DNA from: Edaphobacter sp. 12200R-103
GTDB taxonomy: Bacteria; Acidobacteriota; Terriglobia; Terriglobales; Acidobacteriaceae
Direction of reading: 5' to 3'
Length of the DNA: 64,000 nucleotides
Assembly: GCF_010093025.1 (NCBI RefSeq)
Contig: NZ_CP048114.1
Span: 248,001 to 312,000 of the forward strand
Part shown: piece by piece, positions 43,596-52,032 of the stretch
Layout: each line of letters begins with the position of its first letter
Position numbering within the stretch: the stretch's first letter is position 1
Position numbers and translations under genes: made by a program
Notes under the pieces: generated by a model
What the model was told of the DNA's origin: nothing
The model's database searches: none
What the model saw: the letters and a program-made list of their open reading frames with translations, nothing else

Positions 43596-44804
43596 ATGAA
43601 AACGGACGAAGAAATTCCGACGGTTCTGTTTGAATGGACGGATGAGCTTGCGGCATGGATCGAGGCAGAGGCCCTTCGCGCTGGCTTTGATGCTGCTTCC
43701 GTCGCCCCCATTCCCGAGAGCGATAGCGAGTTGGGGAAGCTGCAGGCCGCCCGGATATCAGAGTGGATCGAAGCCGGCCGTGCCGGTGAGATGGAGTATC
43801 TCAAGCGGACGGATGAGAATGGCCTGCTTCTGCGCAGTGGAGTCAGAGCCGCTTTTCCGTGGGCACGCTCCGTCCTTGTCTGCACCTGGAACTACAACGC
43901 TTCGAGCCCCGCCTCCACGGAGCCTGTCTCCGGATCCGGCTGGATCGCGCGATACGCATGGATGGGGCGGCAGCTTGAGAACGGTGAGATTGTCCCGACC
44001 GACTATCACGACGAGCTACTGGGGAGACTGCGGGCGCTTGAGGCTGCCATTAGGAAACGCGCGCCGTCCGATACCCGCTGTTATGTCGATACCGGCCCTA
44101 TCGTGGAGCGTACGGTCGCGGTACAGGCCGGCCTGGGCTGGATCGGCAAGAACACCTGTCTTATCAATCAGCAGCTCGGGTCCTGGCTGCTGTTAGGTGT
44201 TATCGTGACTTCCATCCCGGTTGCAGCTGCGGCCTATCCACAGCTTGCCGCCGATCGATGCGGAAGCTGCACGCGCTGTCTGGATGCCTGTCCCACGCAG
44301 GCTCTCATAGCTCCTCGCCAAATGGATGCTTCGCGTTGCATCTCCTATCTCACCATCGAGAAGAAGGGGAGCATCCTGGAAGAGTTGCGCCAGCCCATGG
44401 GAAGACAGGTCTTCGGCTGCGATATCTGCCAGGAAGTATGCCCCTGGAATCGTCGTGCCCCAATCTCAGCCCGTCAGCAGACACGTCAGCGTCCCGAACT
44501 CGTCAATCCGGCCCTGAGCTGGCTTGCCAGCCTCGACAACACTGAATTCCGCAGGAACTTCAAGGGGTCTCCCCTTGAGCGTACACGGCGGAAGCGGCTC
44601 CATCGTAATGTCGCTATCGCGATGGGGAACAGCCGAGATTCCGGCTTTCTTCCGCAGCTCAAGACCTGGAGTGAGGGCGAAGACGAGATTCTCGCGGAGA
44701 CTGCCCGCTGGGCGATCCGGCAAATAAATGAGGAGGCCGAAAATTCTGCGGTTAATCAGGTGGGTGATGATGCCGTAGGCTCCCTTTTTCTTCCGACGGA
44801 ATGA
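43596..44804 (+). CDS. queG: Epoxyqueuosine reductase
   Basis: A 402-residue cytoplasmic iron-sulfur, cobalamin-dependent enzyme that reduces epoxyqueuosine to queuosine in tRNA, the last modification step. Signatures include DTGPIVERTVAVQAGLGWIG near residue 168 and KNTCLI after it. The two 4Fe-4S clusters are built from CGSCTRCLDACPTQAL near 221 and CDICQEVCPWN near 274. A C-terminal HEAT-like region follows. It starts 32 bp from the 5' end of the divergent tRNA-Ser gene. Length and motifs match full-length QueG. Confidence 0.93.
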   Translation: MKTDEEIPTVLFEWTDELAAWIEAEALRAGFDAASVAPIPESDSELGKLQAARISEWIEAGRAGEMEYLKRTDENGLLLRSGVRAAFPWARSVLVCTWNYNASSPASTEPVSGSGWIARYAWMGRQLENGEIVPTDYHDELLGRLRALEAAIRKRAPSDTRCYVDTGPIVERTVAVQAGLGWIGKNTCLINQQLGSWLLLGVIVTSIPVAAAAYPQLAADRCGSCTRCLDACPTQALIAPRQMDASRCISYLTIEKKGSILEELRQPMGRQVFGCDICQEVCPWNRRAPISARQQTRQRPELVNPALSWLASLDNTEFRRNFKGSPLERTRRKRLHRNVAIAMGNSRDSGFLPQLKTWSEGEDEILAETARWAIRQINEEAENSAVNQVGDDAVGSLFLPTE

Positions 44805-44887
44805 TGGATTGCTCTCTGCTAGCATCGAAGTTGAATTACCGAGGAATTCTGGTCCGGTGAGCAGACCAGTCCTGGCCCTGGATTGAT

Positions 44888-45904
44888 ATGTTCTCCATTC
44901 GCCCACCCAGATCAGAGACCGTTCGCAATGATCCGAAGCTCGCTGAGCCTGCCAGAACAGAACGGCAGGAGACGGCGTCCGCCGTTCCGATCGAGGAAGT
45001 TCCTTCCGTCGTCTGCGGCTCCGGCTTCTGGTCGCAGTTTGGAGCGCTTCTCAAGTACATGGCGCGCACCGAGGTTCACACCTATGCCTTCAGCGTGGCC
45101 GCCAACGCCATCCTTTCGCTATTTCCCTTCATTGTGCTGCTGCTGACGCTTTGCCGGACGGTATTTCACTCCCGCGCGATGGAGATGGTCGTGGGCGACA
45201 TGATGCGCGGCTTTCTTCCTGTCGGCCAGGACTTCGTTATGCGCAACATGCAGCTTCTGGCTCATCCGGGAAAGGGAGTGCAGTTCTTCTCGCTGGTCAT
45301 GCTGCTGGTCTCATCTACCGGAGTTTTTCTGCCTCTGGAAGTAGCCCTCAACAGCGTCTGGGGAGTGACGAAGAACCGCAGCTACCTGCGCAACCAGATT
45401 GTCTCGTTGGGCCTGGCCTTTGCCGTGGGCATTCTTGCGCTTGCGTCCGTAGCTTCGACCTCAGGCTCCAAATCCGTTCTGGCGGTTCTCTTCTTTGGTC
45501 ACACGCAAAATGCGGCCTATGCCTTCTTTGCGCAGTGGTTTATGAAGATCTGCGGCATTGGCCTCAGCATCCTGCTGTTTTTTCTGATTTACTGGATTCT
45601 GCCCAATCGCAGGATCCCGGCAGGCGCTGTCATCCCTACAGCGCTGATTGTGGGGCTGCTGTGGGAATTGGCAAAGTATCTTTATATACGTGCGCTGCCA
45701 TGGCTTGATTTCCAGTCCGTGTACGGACCTTTTTATATCTCCGTAGGACTGATGATGTGGGCCTTTCTGTCGGGGCTGCTCGTGCTGGCAGGGGCTCATG
45801 TCTCGGCGACGCGCTACGCATTACGGCTCACCCGCCAGGCCAGGGCGAAGGAGCGACTGGCTGAGCAGAATGAAGCGAAGAAAGAGAAAGATGCAGACCG
45901 GTAA
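44888..45904 (+). CDS. YihY/BrkB-family inner-membrane protein
   Basis: A 338-residue membrane protein with about six hydrophobic segments. The conserved text YAFSVAANAILSLFPFIVLL near residue 65, ATGVF-type SSTGVFLPLEVALNSVWGV and LPNRRIPAGAVIPTALIVGL identify the YihY/BrkB family (often misannotated as ribonuclease BN). Its role is unclear; transport or envelope functions have been suggested. A soluble, proline- and arginine-rich N-terminal extension of about 45 residues precedes the core. The 3' end overlaps the next gene by 14 bp. Confidence 0.85.
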   Translation: MFSIRPPRSETVRNDPKLAEPARTERQETASAVPIEEVPSVVCGSGFWSQFGALLKYMARTEVHTYAFSVAANAILSLFPFIVLLLTLCRTVFHSRAMEMVVGDMMRGFLPVGQDFVMRNMQLLAHPGKGVQFFSLVMLLVSSTGVFLPLEVALNSVWGVTKNRSYLRNQIVSLGLAFAVGILALASVASTSGSKSVLAVLFFGHTQNAAYAFFAQWFMKICGIGLSILLFFLIYWILPNRRIPAGAVIPTALIVGLLWELAKYLYIRALPWLDFQSVYGPFYISVGLMMWAFLSGLLVLAGAHVSATRYALRLTRQARAKERLAEQNEAKKEKDADR

Positions 45905-48065
45905 GGAGACGTCACGGCTGATTTCAATACTTCAGAAGGTCCCCCGGGGCCTGCCTGGCGCCGTCTTTTGGCTCGCCGTTTGGTTCTGCTTCCTGTTTCT
46001 GCTGCGCCTCATCCCGGGAACCACGGGTGCGTTCTTTACCGTCGTCCAGATTCTCGTCGGAATCGCTCTTGGGGCGACCGCAATTCCTCTGTTCGTCCGT
46101 TTCGTCCGGCAGCGCATGCTTTGGAGTCTGCGCAACAAGCTTGTCGTTACCTATCTTTTGATAGGGCTTGCTCCGGTCGTTCTCTTTGTCACCCTGGTCC
46201 TGATCTCCGCCTACGTCGCGGCAGGCCAGTTTGCCATTCACCTCGCCGACTCCCGCATGCAGGAGGAGGTGGCCCAGATGAGCAGCGACAACGGACATCG
46301 CGTCGAGCTGGCCGTGCGCATTGCCCAGGGAGACCAGCTTCCCGCGGCCATCCTGAGCCGAGGCGAGGTGACCGCCATCGACCTTTCCCGCAGGATGATC
46401 CCTGTAGAAAGCTCCGTCTATATCAACGGCGCACCCACCATGCTGGGTTCCCACCGCGGAAAGACTCCTCTCGGCCTTCCTCCATGGGCATCGGAGATCA
46501 AGGGCGGCCAGTTCAGCGGACTGGTCCTCGACGGCGCCGATCTGTACCTTGTCGCCATCAATCAACGCCGGATGAACGATGGTCGTATGCTTAGCCTCGT
46601 CACCAGCCTGATCGTGGACAAGCAGGTAATGGATATGATCTCTGCCGGCCTGGGACGGGCGCAGCTCTTTACCGAAAGGCTTGGAGCCGGCGACAGTAAA
46701 AATGATCAGGCCTCGCGAGCGCAGTCTTCTTCGGCCGGCTCACAGTTCGACGAGCGCCGTCGCCGCCGCGAAAACTCTGTGACCGGCGGCATGCAGATTC
46801 CTGCGGCGAATCTTGCCGATATCCAGGTTCACTTCCTCTCGACGCTTGGCGTTACAGACTGGTCCAACGGCGAGCGCGACAATGTGCTCATCAAGGTCGA
46901 TTCCAGACCGTCGCTGCTCTATAACCAACTCTTCGGATCATCGCTCGGCGGCCTTGTAACAGATGCCTACAAGACAGGGCTGGTTGTGCTCTGCCTGCTC
47001 TTCGCGTTACTGGAACTGGTGGCGCTGGTGATGGCGATTCGTCTGAGCAGGACCATGACGGCGTCGGTCTCGGGCCTCTATGAAGCGACCCAGAGAATCG
47101 ACCAGGGAAATTTCAGTCACCGGATCGCCGTGACACGGCAGGACCAACTGGCGGAGCTGAGCCGGTCCTTCAATACGATGACGGGTTCGCTGCAGAGACT
47201 CCTTGAGGAGCAGAAAGAGAAGGAGAGGCTGCAGAACGAGCTCTCTATCGCCCAGGAGGTACAGGCGAACCTGTTTCCTCGGCAGATCACAAGCCTTCCC
47301 ACGCTTGAGCTGCATGGCGTCTGCCGTCCTGCACGCTCGGTCAGCGGAGATTACTACGACTTCCTGATCTTCCACGAAGCAGCGCACAATGGCCACGTCA
47401 GCCGCATGGAGACCGGCGTGGGCATCGCGATCGGCGATATCAGCGGTAAGGGAATCTCGGCAGCGCTGCTGATGGCGACCCTGCACTCCGCCGTTCGCGC
47501 ATACCGGTTCGCCAGCGAGGAGCTGGTCTTCAGCGAATCGGCGGTCGCCGGTCTCCTGGCAAATCGCGATGATATGGGAGCGGACTGCGATGAGCTGTTC
47601 CAATCGCCCGGACGCATTCTGTCTCTGCTCAACCGGCATCTTTATCGCAGTACCCAGCCGGAGAAGTACGCTACGCTGTTTCTCGCCCACTACGATTCGA
47701 AGTCAGCCCTGCTGACCTACTCCAATGCCGGCCAGCTTCCGCCACTGGTGCTGGGAAGGGACGGAAGCGTACGACGCCTCGACCGCGGGGGCACCGTTGT
47801 AGGCCTGATGGACGGGATGCGCTATGAGGAAGATCGTTTCCAGATGCGTCCGGGAGACATCCTCGTTGGATATTCCGACGGTGTGACGGAGCCGGAAAAC
47901 GACTTTGGCGAGTTTGGGGAAGAACGCATGATTGAAGTGATCCGGCGCTACCGCGACGAGCCGCTGCATGTGATCTCAAGCCAGGTCATGCAGGCGCTCG
48001 ATGCCTGGATCGGTGCCGAGGAACAGCCCGACGACATCACCCTGGTACTGGCGCGGCAGGTATAG
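45891..48065 (+). CDS. Membrane HAMP-linked PP2C (SpoIIE/RsbU-type) phosphatase
   Basis: A 724-residue signalling protein. Two or three hydrophobic segments lie in the first 110 residues, followed by an extracytoplasmic sensor part, another membrane segment near 360 and a HAMP domain (RTMTASVSGLYEATQRIDQG). A coiled coil (EEQKEKERLQNELSIAQEVQ) leads into the SpoIIE-type phosphatase with RSVSGDYYDF, AIGDISGKGISAALLMATLH and GYSDGVTEPENDFGEFG; the metal-binding aspartates are present. Such proteins dephosphorylate anti-anti-sigma factors in partner-switching pathways. The ATG at 45891 is preferred to 45870 and overlaps the YihY gene, implying coupled translation. Confidence 0.85.
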   Translation: MQTGKETSRLISILQKVPRGLPGAVFWLAVWFCFLFLLRLIPGTTGAFFTVVQILVGIALGATAIPLFVRFVRQRMLWSLRNKLVVTYLLIGLAPVVLFVTLVLISAYVAAGQFAIHLADSRMQEEVAQMSSDNGHRVELAVRIAQGDQLPAAILSRGEVTAIDLSRRMIPVESSVYINGAPTMLGSHRGKTPLGLPPWASEIKGGQFSGLVLDGADLYLVAINQRRMNDGRMLSLVTSLIVDKQVMDMISAGLGRAQLFTERLGAGDSKNDQASRAQSSSAGSQFDERRRRRENSVTGGMQIPAANLADIQVHFLSTLGVTDWSNGERDNVLIKVDSRPSLLYNQLFGSSLGGLVTDAYKTGLVVLCLLFALLELVALVMAIRLSRTMTASVSGLYEATQRIDQGNFSHRIAVTRQDQLAELSRSFNTMTGSLQRLLEEQKEKERLQNELSIAQEVQANLFPRQITSLPTLELHGVCRPARSVSGDYYDFLIFHEAAHNGHVSRMETGVGIAIGDISGKGISAALLMATLHSAVRAYRFASEELVFSESAVAGLLANRDDMGADCDELFQSPGRILSLLNRHLYRSTQPEKYATLFLAHYDSKSALLTYSNAGQLPPLVLGRDGSVRRLDRGGTVVGLMDGMRYEEDRFQMRPGDILVGYSDGVTEPENDFGEFGEERMIEVIRRYRDEPLHVISSQVMQALDAWIGAEEQPDDITLVLARQV

Positions 48066-48125
48066 CCACTCAGAAAACCAATGATCCCTGAAACGTGGTG
48101 TCATCTCGGCCGGAAGCTCGGAGTA

Positions 48126-49391
48126 TTAATGCGTCGGCTGGATCGCCTTGATCGCGATGGCGTTTGGGGAGGAGCCGGCAGGCAGCATCGTAAAGAGGGC
48201 CGCGCCCTGTTTGCCCTGTGTCCGGATGACGGCGACGTCTCCGGAATGGGCATCGACGGCTAGCAGAATATGCTCGTCCGCCGAGAAAGCCAGCGCGTCA
48301 GGAGCAGAGCCGGTGTGGACCGTCGTGACCAGATGGCCATCGTCAATGCTGTAGACGCTGACGAGATCCGAGGCAAAGTCGGCGACCCAGAGCGTGGAGC
48401 TGTCGCGCGTGATAACGCCGTGCACCGGCTTATTGCCAATCATGTAGGTTCCAAGGACCTGGTTGTTCCAGGTGTCGATCTCGGAGATGGAGTCGGAGTC
48501 GAAGTTAGCGGTGAAGATCTCACCGCCGTCCGGCTTGACTGCAAGATGGACCGGCGTATTGCCCACATCGAGCATGGTAAGGAGATGGTCCGATGTAGCG
48601 GCTGGGTCCTGGCGTGCCGCCCATGATCCTGGAGCGGCAGCCAGCGAGATCACCATGACCTGGTGGCCACCCGAACAGGCAATGAAGGCCTTGGAGGAAT
48701 CCGGAAGGATGGCGACGTCTGTAGCCCCGGGACATCCCGGAAAGGTGGCACGAAATTGGAGCGCCGGGCCTTCACCCAGCCGGGGGACCGGCTGAGGAGC
48801 CTCAGGCGAGCCGGATTCGAGGTTCTGTGGACTGGCATAGGGCGCGGCGCTGTAGATGGAGACACTGCCCGAACTGCGGTTGGAGACCACGACCGAGCGC
48901 ATATCGGGAGAGACGCGCGCCAGGCCTGGTTGTTCGCCGGCGCCTACGGCGGCGATCTCGTGCCGCTTGTCCAGGTCGATCACGCTGACCGAATTGGACC
49001 CGGAGTTGGCCACGTAGGCTCGCCCTCCGGCAGCATCCACACTGATAAAGTACGGCTGGCGATGGACGGGAATGGTAGCGACGACGCTGTTGCTGGATGC
49101 GTCGATCACGCTTACGGTGCCGGACTTTGTATTGACCACGTAAATCTCATTGCGCCGGGGATTGGCTGCAATTCCGGTAGGGTTGTCGCCGACCCGCAGC
49201 GTCCTGTCTGCCCGCAGGTTTACCAGGTCAAGGACACTGACTGTATTCGATTTTCCATTGGTAACGTAGGCGTATTCGCGATAGCCGGCTGGAACCTCGG
49301 GAAAGCCGCTATGGCGGCAACCCAGCGGCAAAAGGGCAATCGAGAGCGATGCAAGCAGGACTGCTCGCTGGCGTTTTGAGGAATCGGACAC
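48126..49391 (-). CDS. YncE-like beta-propeller lipoprotein
   Basis: A 421-residue protein starting at a GTG. The N-terminus has a basic stretch, a hydrophobic core and a lipobox (LLPLGC, Cys near 25), so it should be an exported lipoprotein. Then come about seven WD40/YVTN-type repeats with the recurrent pattern VTNGKSNTVSVLDL, VVNTKSGTVSVIDA, VANSGSNSVSVIDL and VADFASDLVSVYSI. Such propellers are scaffolds without a single function. It converges with the phosphatase gene (61 bp gap) and diverges from the candidate small RNA. Confidence 0.8.
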   Translation of the reverse strand: MSDSSKRQRAVLLASLSIALLPLGCRHSGFPEVPAGYREYAYVTNGKSNTVSVLDLVNLRADRTLRVGDNPTGIAANPRRNEIYVVNTKSGTVSVIDASSNSVVATIPVHRQPYFISVDAAGGRAYVANSGSNSVSVIDLDKRHEIAAVGAGEQPGLARVSPDMRSVVVSNRSSGSVSIYSAAPYASPQNLESGSPEAPQPVPRLGEGPALQFRATFPGCPGATDVAILPDSSKAFIACSGGHQVMVISLAAAPGSWAARQDPAATSDHLLTMLDVGNTPVHLAVKPDGGEIFTANFDSDSISEIDTWNNQVLGTYMIGNKPVHGVITRDSSTLWVADFASDLVSVYSIDDGHLVTTVHTGSAPDALAFSADEHILLAVDAHSGDVAVIRTQGKQGAALFTMLPAGSSPNAIAIKAIQPTH

Positions 49392-49429
49392 TGGTCTGAG
49401 TCTATCGGTCGGAATCCGGCCCTCGCAAG

Positions 49430-49592
49430 TTAGCGCCGCCCGGAAAAAAAGATTTCAAATAGCGAAACCTTTCGTTCAGAAAAAGTGTCTACGAGAGTGA
49501 TGCGCAGAGTTGCCAGATGGGGAACTCTTGCATCGTCTGTAAATCCTTCTCGGACAACGAAGCTACTTCGTGTAGCTTCGTTGATTTTTTTT
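49430..49592 (+). ncRNA. Candidate structured small RNA with intrinsic terminator
   Basis: No plus-strand protein gene precedes the strong terminator at 49556, yet the DNA before it is structured. A hairpin at 49499-49534 pairs GATGC/GCATC and AGAGTT/AACTCT around an 11-nt loop, and a smaller CGAA/TTCG stem lies at 49463. The 5' end is a guess; no clear promoter was identified. A short open frame runs through the region but continues past the terminator and has no family motif. It does not match 6S, SRP or tmRNA patterns that I know. Confidence 0.35.
49556..49592 (+). terminator. Rho-independent terminator, 11-bp perfect stem
   Basis: AACGAAGCTAC (49556) pairs perfectly with GTAGCTTCGTT (49572) around TTCGT, followed by GATTTTTTTT on the plus strand. 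This is one of the strongest intrinsic terminators in the window, and nothing on the plus strand upstream is a recognised gene. Confidence 0.8.
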
Positions 49593-49698
49593 GCGAAGTT
49601 CCGTCGTCGCCATTCCAAGGCGGACCGCAAATCCTTCGACCTGCGCCCATCGGGCGACTTTCTGGCTGTTGAGCAACGGATACGCCCTAACCTGAAGT

Positions 49699-49834
49699 GT
49701 CATTCCGAGCGCAGCGAGGAACCCCCGCATTTCGGAATGCTGGTTGGGATGGCTTGCCTCACATGAGACACGAGCGGGGGTGCGGACGGAGGGAAATGCG
49801 GGGGTCTCTCCACTACGGCCCTTCGGTCGAGATG
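49699..49834. repeat. REP-like inverted element
   Basis: The left end GTCATTCCGAGCGCAGCGAG matches the repeats at 28983 and 29043, and the right end is an inverted counterpart (reverse complement starts GTCATCTCGACCGAAGGGCC). Inside, CCCCCGCATTTC and GAAATGCGGGGG form a second inverted pair. The whole 136-bp unit is thus a nested palindrome like a REP doublet or small MITE. It lies downstream of ccmD. Confidence 0.65.
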
Positions 49835-49876
49835 ACACTTCTCGTGGGGACAGGGAAGGAAGCGTCACTGCCGTGG

Positions 49877-50017
49877 CTACTTGTGCGGATTGATTTTTGA
49901 CCAGTTGCGAGCCAGCCAGCCTGCATAGGCAAGCTGCACGGTAATAACGCCAACATAGACGAAGACGATATGGCGATGCGCCATGGTGGAGAAGTCGAAG
50001 AAGGTCTGCCAGGTCAT
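49877..50017 (-). CDS. ccmD: CcmD-like small membrane protein
   Basis: A 46-residue product: MTWQTFFDFSTMAHRHIVFV, then YVGVITVQLAYAGWLARNWS and KINPHK. It has one transmembrane segment and a basic tail and starts 18 bp after ccmC ends. Size, topology and position match CcmD, which helps release holo-CcmE from the CcmABC complex. Sequence conservation of CcmD is always low, so the call depends mainly on context. The Tyr in VYVG and the position after ccmC are consistent with family practice. Confidence 0.72.
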   Translation of the reverse strand: MTWQTFFDFSTMAHRHIVFVYVGVITVQLAYAGWLARNWSKINPHK

Positions 50018-50034
50018 TGTCCGCGTGTCTCCGT

Positions 50035-50766
50035 CTACTGTGGGGTTTCGAGCGAGGCTTCAAGGGCCTGAAGCGCAGCTTCCTGATCGGCAATCTGGCG
50101 GCGGCGCTCGATTGCGAAGCGAAGTCCGATGAGGAAGATTCCCCACATCGTCCACCCGGCCAGGTTCCAGAGGACCGCGGGAACGAACTGAGGAGCGATA
50201 CCACCTCCATTGGGTCCAAAGACGGGTTGCGGATGTTGTGTGCGCCACCATTCGATGGACATGAAGACGATAGGAACATCAATCGCGGCGAAGACGGAAA
50301 GGACGGCGGCAAGTGTCGGTGTCTGCCCGGTTGGCGAGAGGCGACGCAGCAGGAGGTAGCTGATATAGAGCAGCCAGAGGATTAGCTCAGAGGTAAGCCG
50401 CGGATCCCATGTCCACCAGATTCCCCAGGCGGGTTTGCCCCATAGCATCCCTGTAGCAAGGGTAATGCCGACGTAGAGAACGGTAATCTCGGCTGAGGCT
50501 ACTGCGAAAGCATCTGCTCCAAGAGCTTTCAAAGGATCTCTGCGCTTGTAGTAGAGAAAGGCGACCGAGGCGATGAGGTTGAGGTAGGGGAAGACCAGTC
50601 CGAGGATCGCGTGTGCGAAATGGTAATAGAAGATGCGGTGGAGATCCCCCATCGTCGCTTCCGGCGGAGCGATGAAGATCGCCTGGCGAAAGCCGATCAC
50701 GAGCACCACAATCGTGGCTGCGAGCCAGATCAGGGCAAAGTTGCGAGAAGTGGAGGAGCGCGCCAC
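50035..50766 (-). CDS. ccmC: Heme exporter/assembly protein CcmC
   Basis: A 243-residue integral membrane protein with six hydrophobic segments. The tryptophan-rich heme-binding motif WGIWWTWDPRLTSELIL near residue 116 is intact, and the flanking histidines in DLHRIFYYHFAHAI near 43 and SIEWWRTQHPQP near 172 are present. CcmC loads heme on CcmE on the outer face of the inner membrane. It is followed by ccmD and preceded by ccmB (73-bp gap) on the minus strand. Confidence 0.9.
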   Translation of the reverse strand: MARSSTSRNFALIWLAATIVVLVIGFRQAIFIAPPEATMGDLHRIFYYHFAHAILGLVFPYLNLIASVAFLYYKRRDPLKALGADAFAVASAEITVLYVGITLATGMLWGKPAWGIWWTWDPRLTSELILWLLYISYLLLRRLSPTGQTPTLAAVLSVFAAIDVPIVFMSIEWWRTQHPQPVFGPNGGGIAPQFVPAVLWNLAGWTMWGIFLIGLRFAIERRRQIADQEAALQALEASLETPQ

Positions 50767-50839
50767 GATGGGATTATTTTAGCGCGAATTTTGCCATTGC
50801 GAGGGATTGTGCTGAAACTGCTTGGGATGAAGCTCCGGC

Positions 50840-51529
50840 TTATTCGGCGTTAAGGATCGTGTCGAACAGCAGAATGCAGACGGTGGTGTAGATGATGTCG
50901 TAGCCGGCGAGCTGGGTAATCCAGGAGCGGACATACAGAGGGTCGAGTTCGGCCGTGATAACACCTGTAGTGGCCTGCACCATCATGAGGATAGCCGGAA
51001 TCGAGAGTGGTAGAAGGATCAGGGGAAGCAGAAGCTCGCGGTTGCGGGCTCTCAGACCGAGTGCGGCGAAGAAGGTTCCGTTGACGACCAGTGCCCAGGT
51101 TCCGAGCGGGAGGATCAAAGCAAGGAGCCAGGCGTTTCCTAATATATGCAGGTTGAAGAAGATGACGAAGATGGGGCTCAGGATAGCTTCAACGACGAGG
51201 ACGAACACCATATTCGCGAGCGCTTTGCCCACGAAGAACGATGAGGCAGGGGAAGGAGCCATGCGTTGGGCTTCTATCACTTGATTGCGTTGTTCGCGCG
51301 CCCAGGACTGGTTCAGTGTCGTCATCGAGGCGAAGAGAAGGGCAACCCAGAGCAGGCCACCGGAGATCTGCCGGGCGGTGGTCGGATAGGCCGCCGGGTC
51401 GAAGGCGATGGAGAAGACGACCACCATTAACAGCACAAAAAACAGCATGCCGTTGATGGAATCCCGCGACCGCCACTCGAGCCGGAGATCCTTACGCAGG
51501 TGCATCAGGACGCAGGTGAGATACCTCAA
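50840..51529 (-). CDS. ccmB: Heme exporter membrane subunit CcmB
   Basis: A 229-residue protein with six hydrophobic segments. The N-terminal HLRKDLRLEWRSRDSINGML and LNQSWAREQRNQVIEAQRMA segments are typical of CcmB. It pairs with the ATPase CcmA. The TTG at 51529 overlaps the ybaK stop codon and has GGGAG 7 bp upstream, which suggests coupled translation; the ATG at 51505 is the alternative start. The separation of ccmA and ccmB by ybaK is unusual. Confidence 0.88.
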   Translation of the reverse strand: MRYLTCVLMHLRKDLRLEWRSRDSINGMLFFVLLMVVVFSIAFDPAAYPTTARQISGGLLWVALLFASMTTLNQSWAREQRNQVIEAQRMAPSPASSFFVGKALANMVFVLVVEAILSPIFVIFFNLHILGNAWLLALILPLGTWALVVNGTFFAALGLRARNRELLLPLILLPLSIPAILMMVQATTGVITAELDPLYVRSWITQLAGYDIIYTTVCILLFDTILNAE

Positions 51530-52032
51530 TGCGCGTCTCCCGCAGAAGCCTTGGTCAGGTCGGCAAGCGTGGACTGGGAGGCTCGCAGGTAGTCGGCAGG
51601 CGAGAGGATAACCTGCAGGCCGCGCTGCCCGGCCGAGACGCTGATGACGTCGAAGAGTTCAATGGTTTCGTCGGCGAAGGCAGGGAAGGATTTCTTCGCG
51701 CCCATGACGGTCACGCCGCCGCGAATGTAGCCGGTGAGGGGTTCAACGTCTTTGAGCGAGGCCAGTTCTGTCTTTTTGGCTCCGGCGGCAGAGGCGAGCT
51801 TCTTGAGGTCGAGCTCGGCGTCTCCGGGGATGACCGCGAAGAGGTGCTCCCCCGTGTTGGTGTGGGAGAGCAGCGTCTTGAAGACCTGCTCTGGCGGAAG
51901 CCCGATCTTGCGCGCGACGGAGATGGCGGTGAGATCCTCGGGGTCTACCTCGTAGGCGCGAAGTTCGTAAGAGATTCCGAGCGAGTCGAGCAGGCGGGCA
52001 GCGTTGGTTTTATTGGGTGCGGCTGGCTTCAT
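51526..52032 (-). CDS. ybaK: Cys-tRNA(Pro)/aminoacyl-tRNA deacylase, YbaK/EbsC family
   Basis: A 168-residue single-domain protein. Family text is clear: NAARLLDSLGISYELRAYEV, GLPPEQVFKTLLSH, FAVIPGDAELDLKKLASAAG and GYIRGGVTVMGAKKSFPAF. These enzymes hydrolyse mischarged Cys-tRNA(Pro) or related errors in the cytoplasm. It is overlapped on both sides: its start overlaps the ccmA stop (ATGA) and its stop overlaps the ccmB start. It is thus embedded in the heme-export operon, with no obvious mechanistic link to it. Confidence 0.9.
   Translation of the reverse strand: MKPAAPNKTNAARLLDSLGISYELRAYEVDPEDLTAISVARKIGLPPEQVFKTLLSHTNTGEHLFAVIPGDAELDLKKLASAAGAKKTELASLKDVEPLTGYIRGGVTVMGAKKSFPAFADETIELFDVISVSAGQRGLQVILSPADYLRASQSTLADLTKASAGDAH

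Noticed and set aside
49485..49766. 93-codon plus-strand frame across the terminator near 49.56 kb
   Set aside because: It crosses a strong intrinsic terminator and the REP-like repeat; no family similarity.
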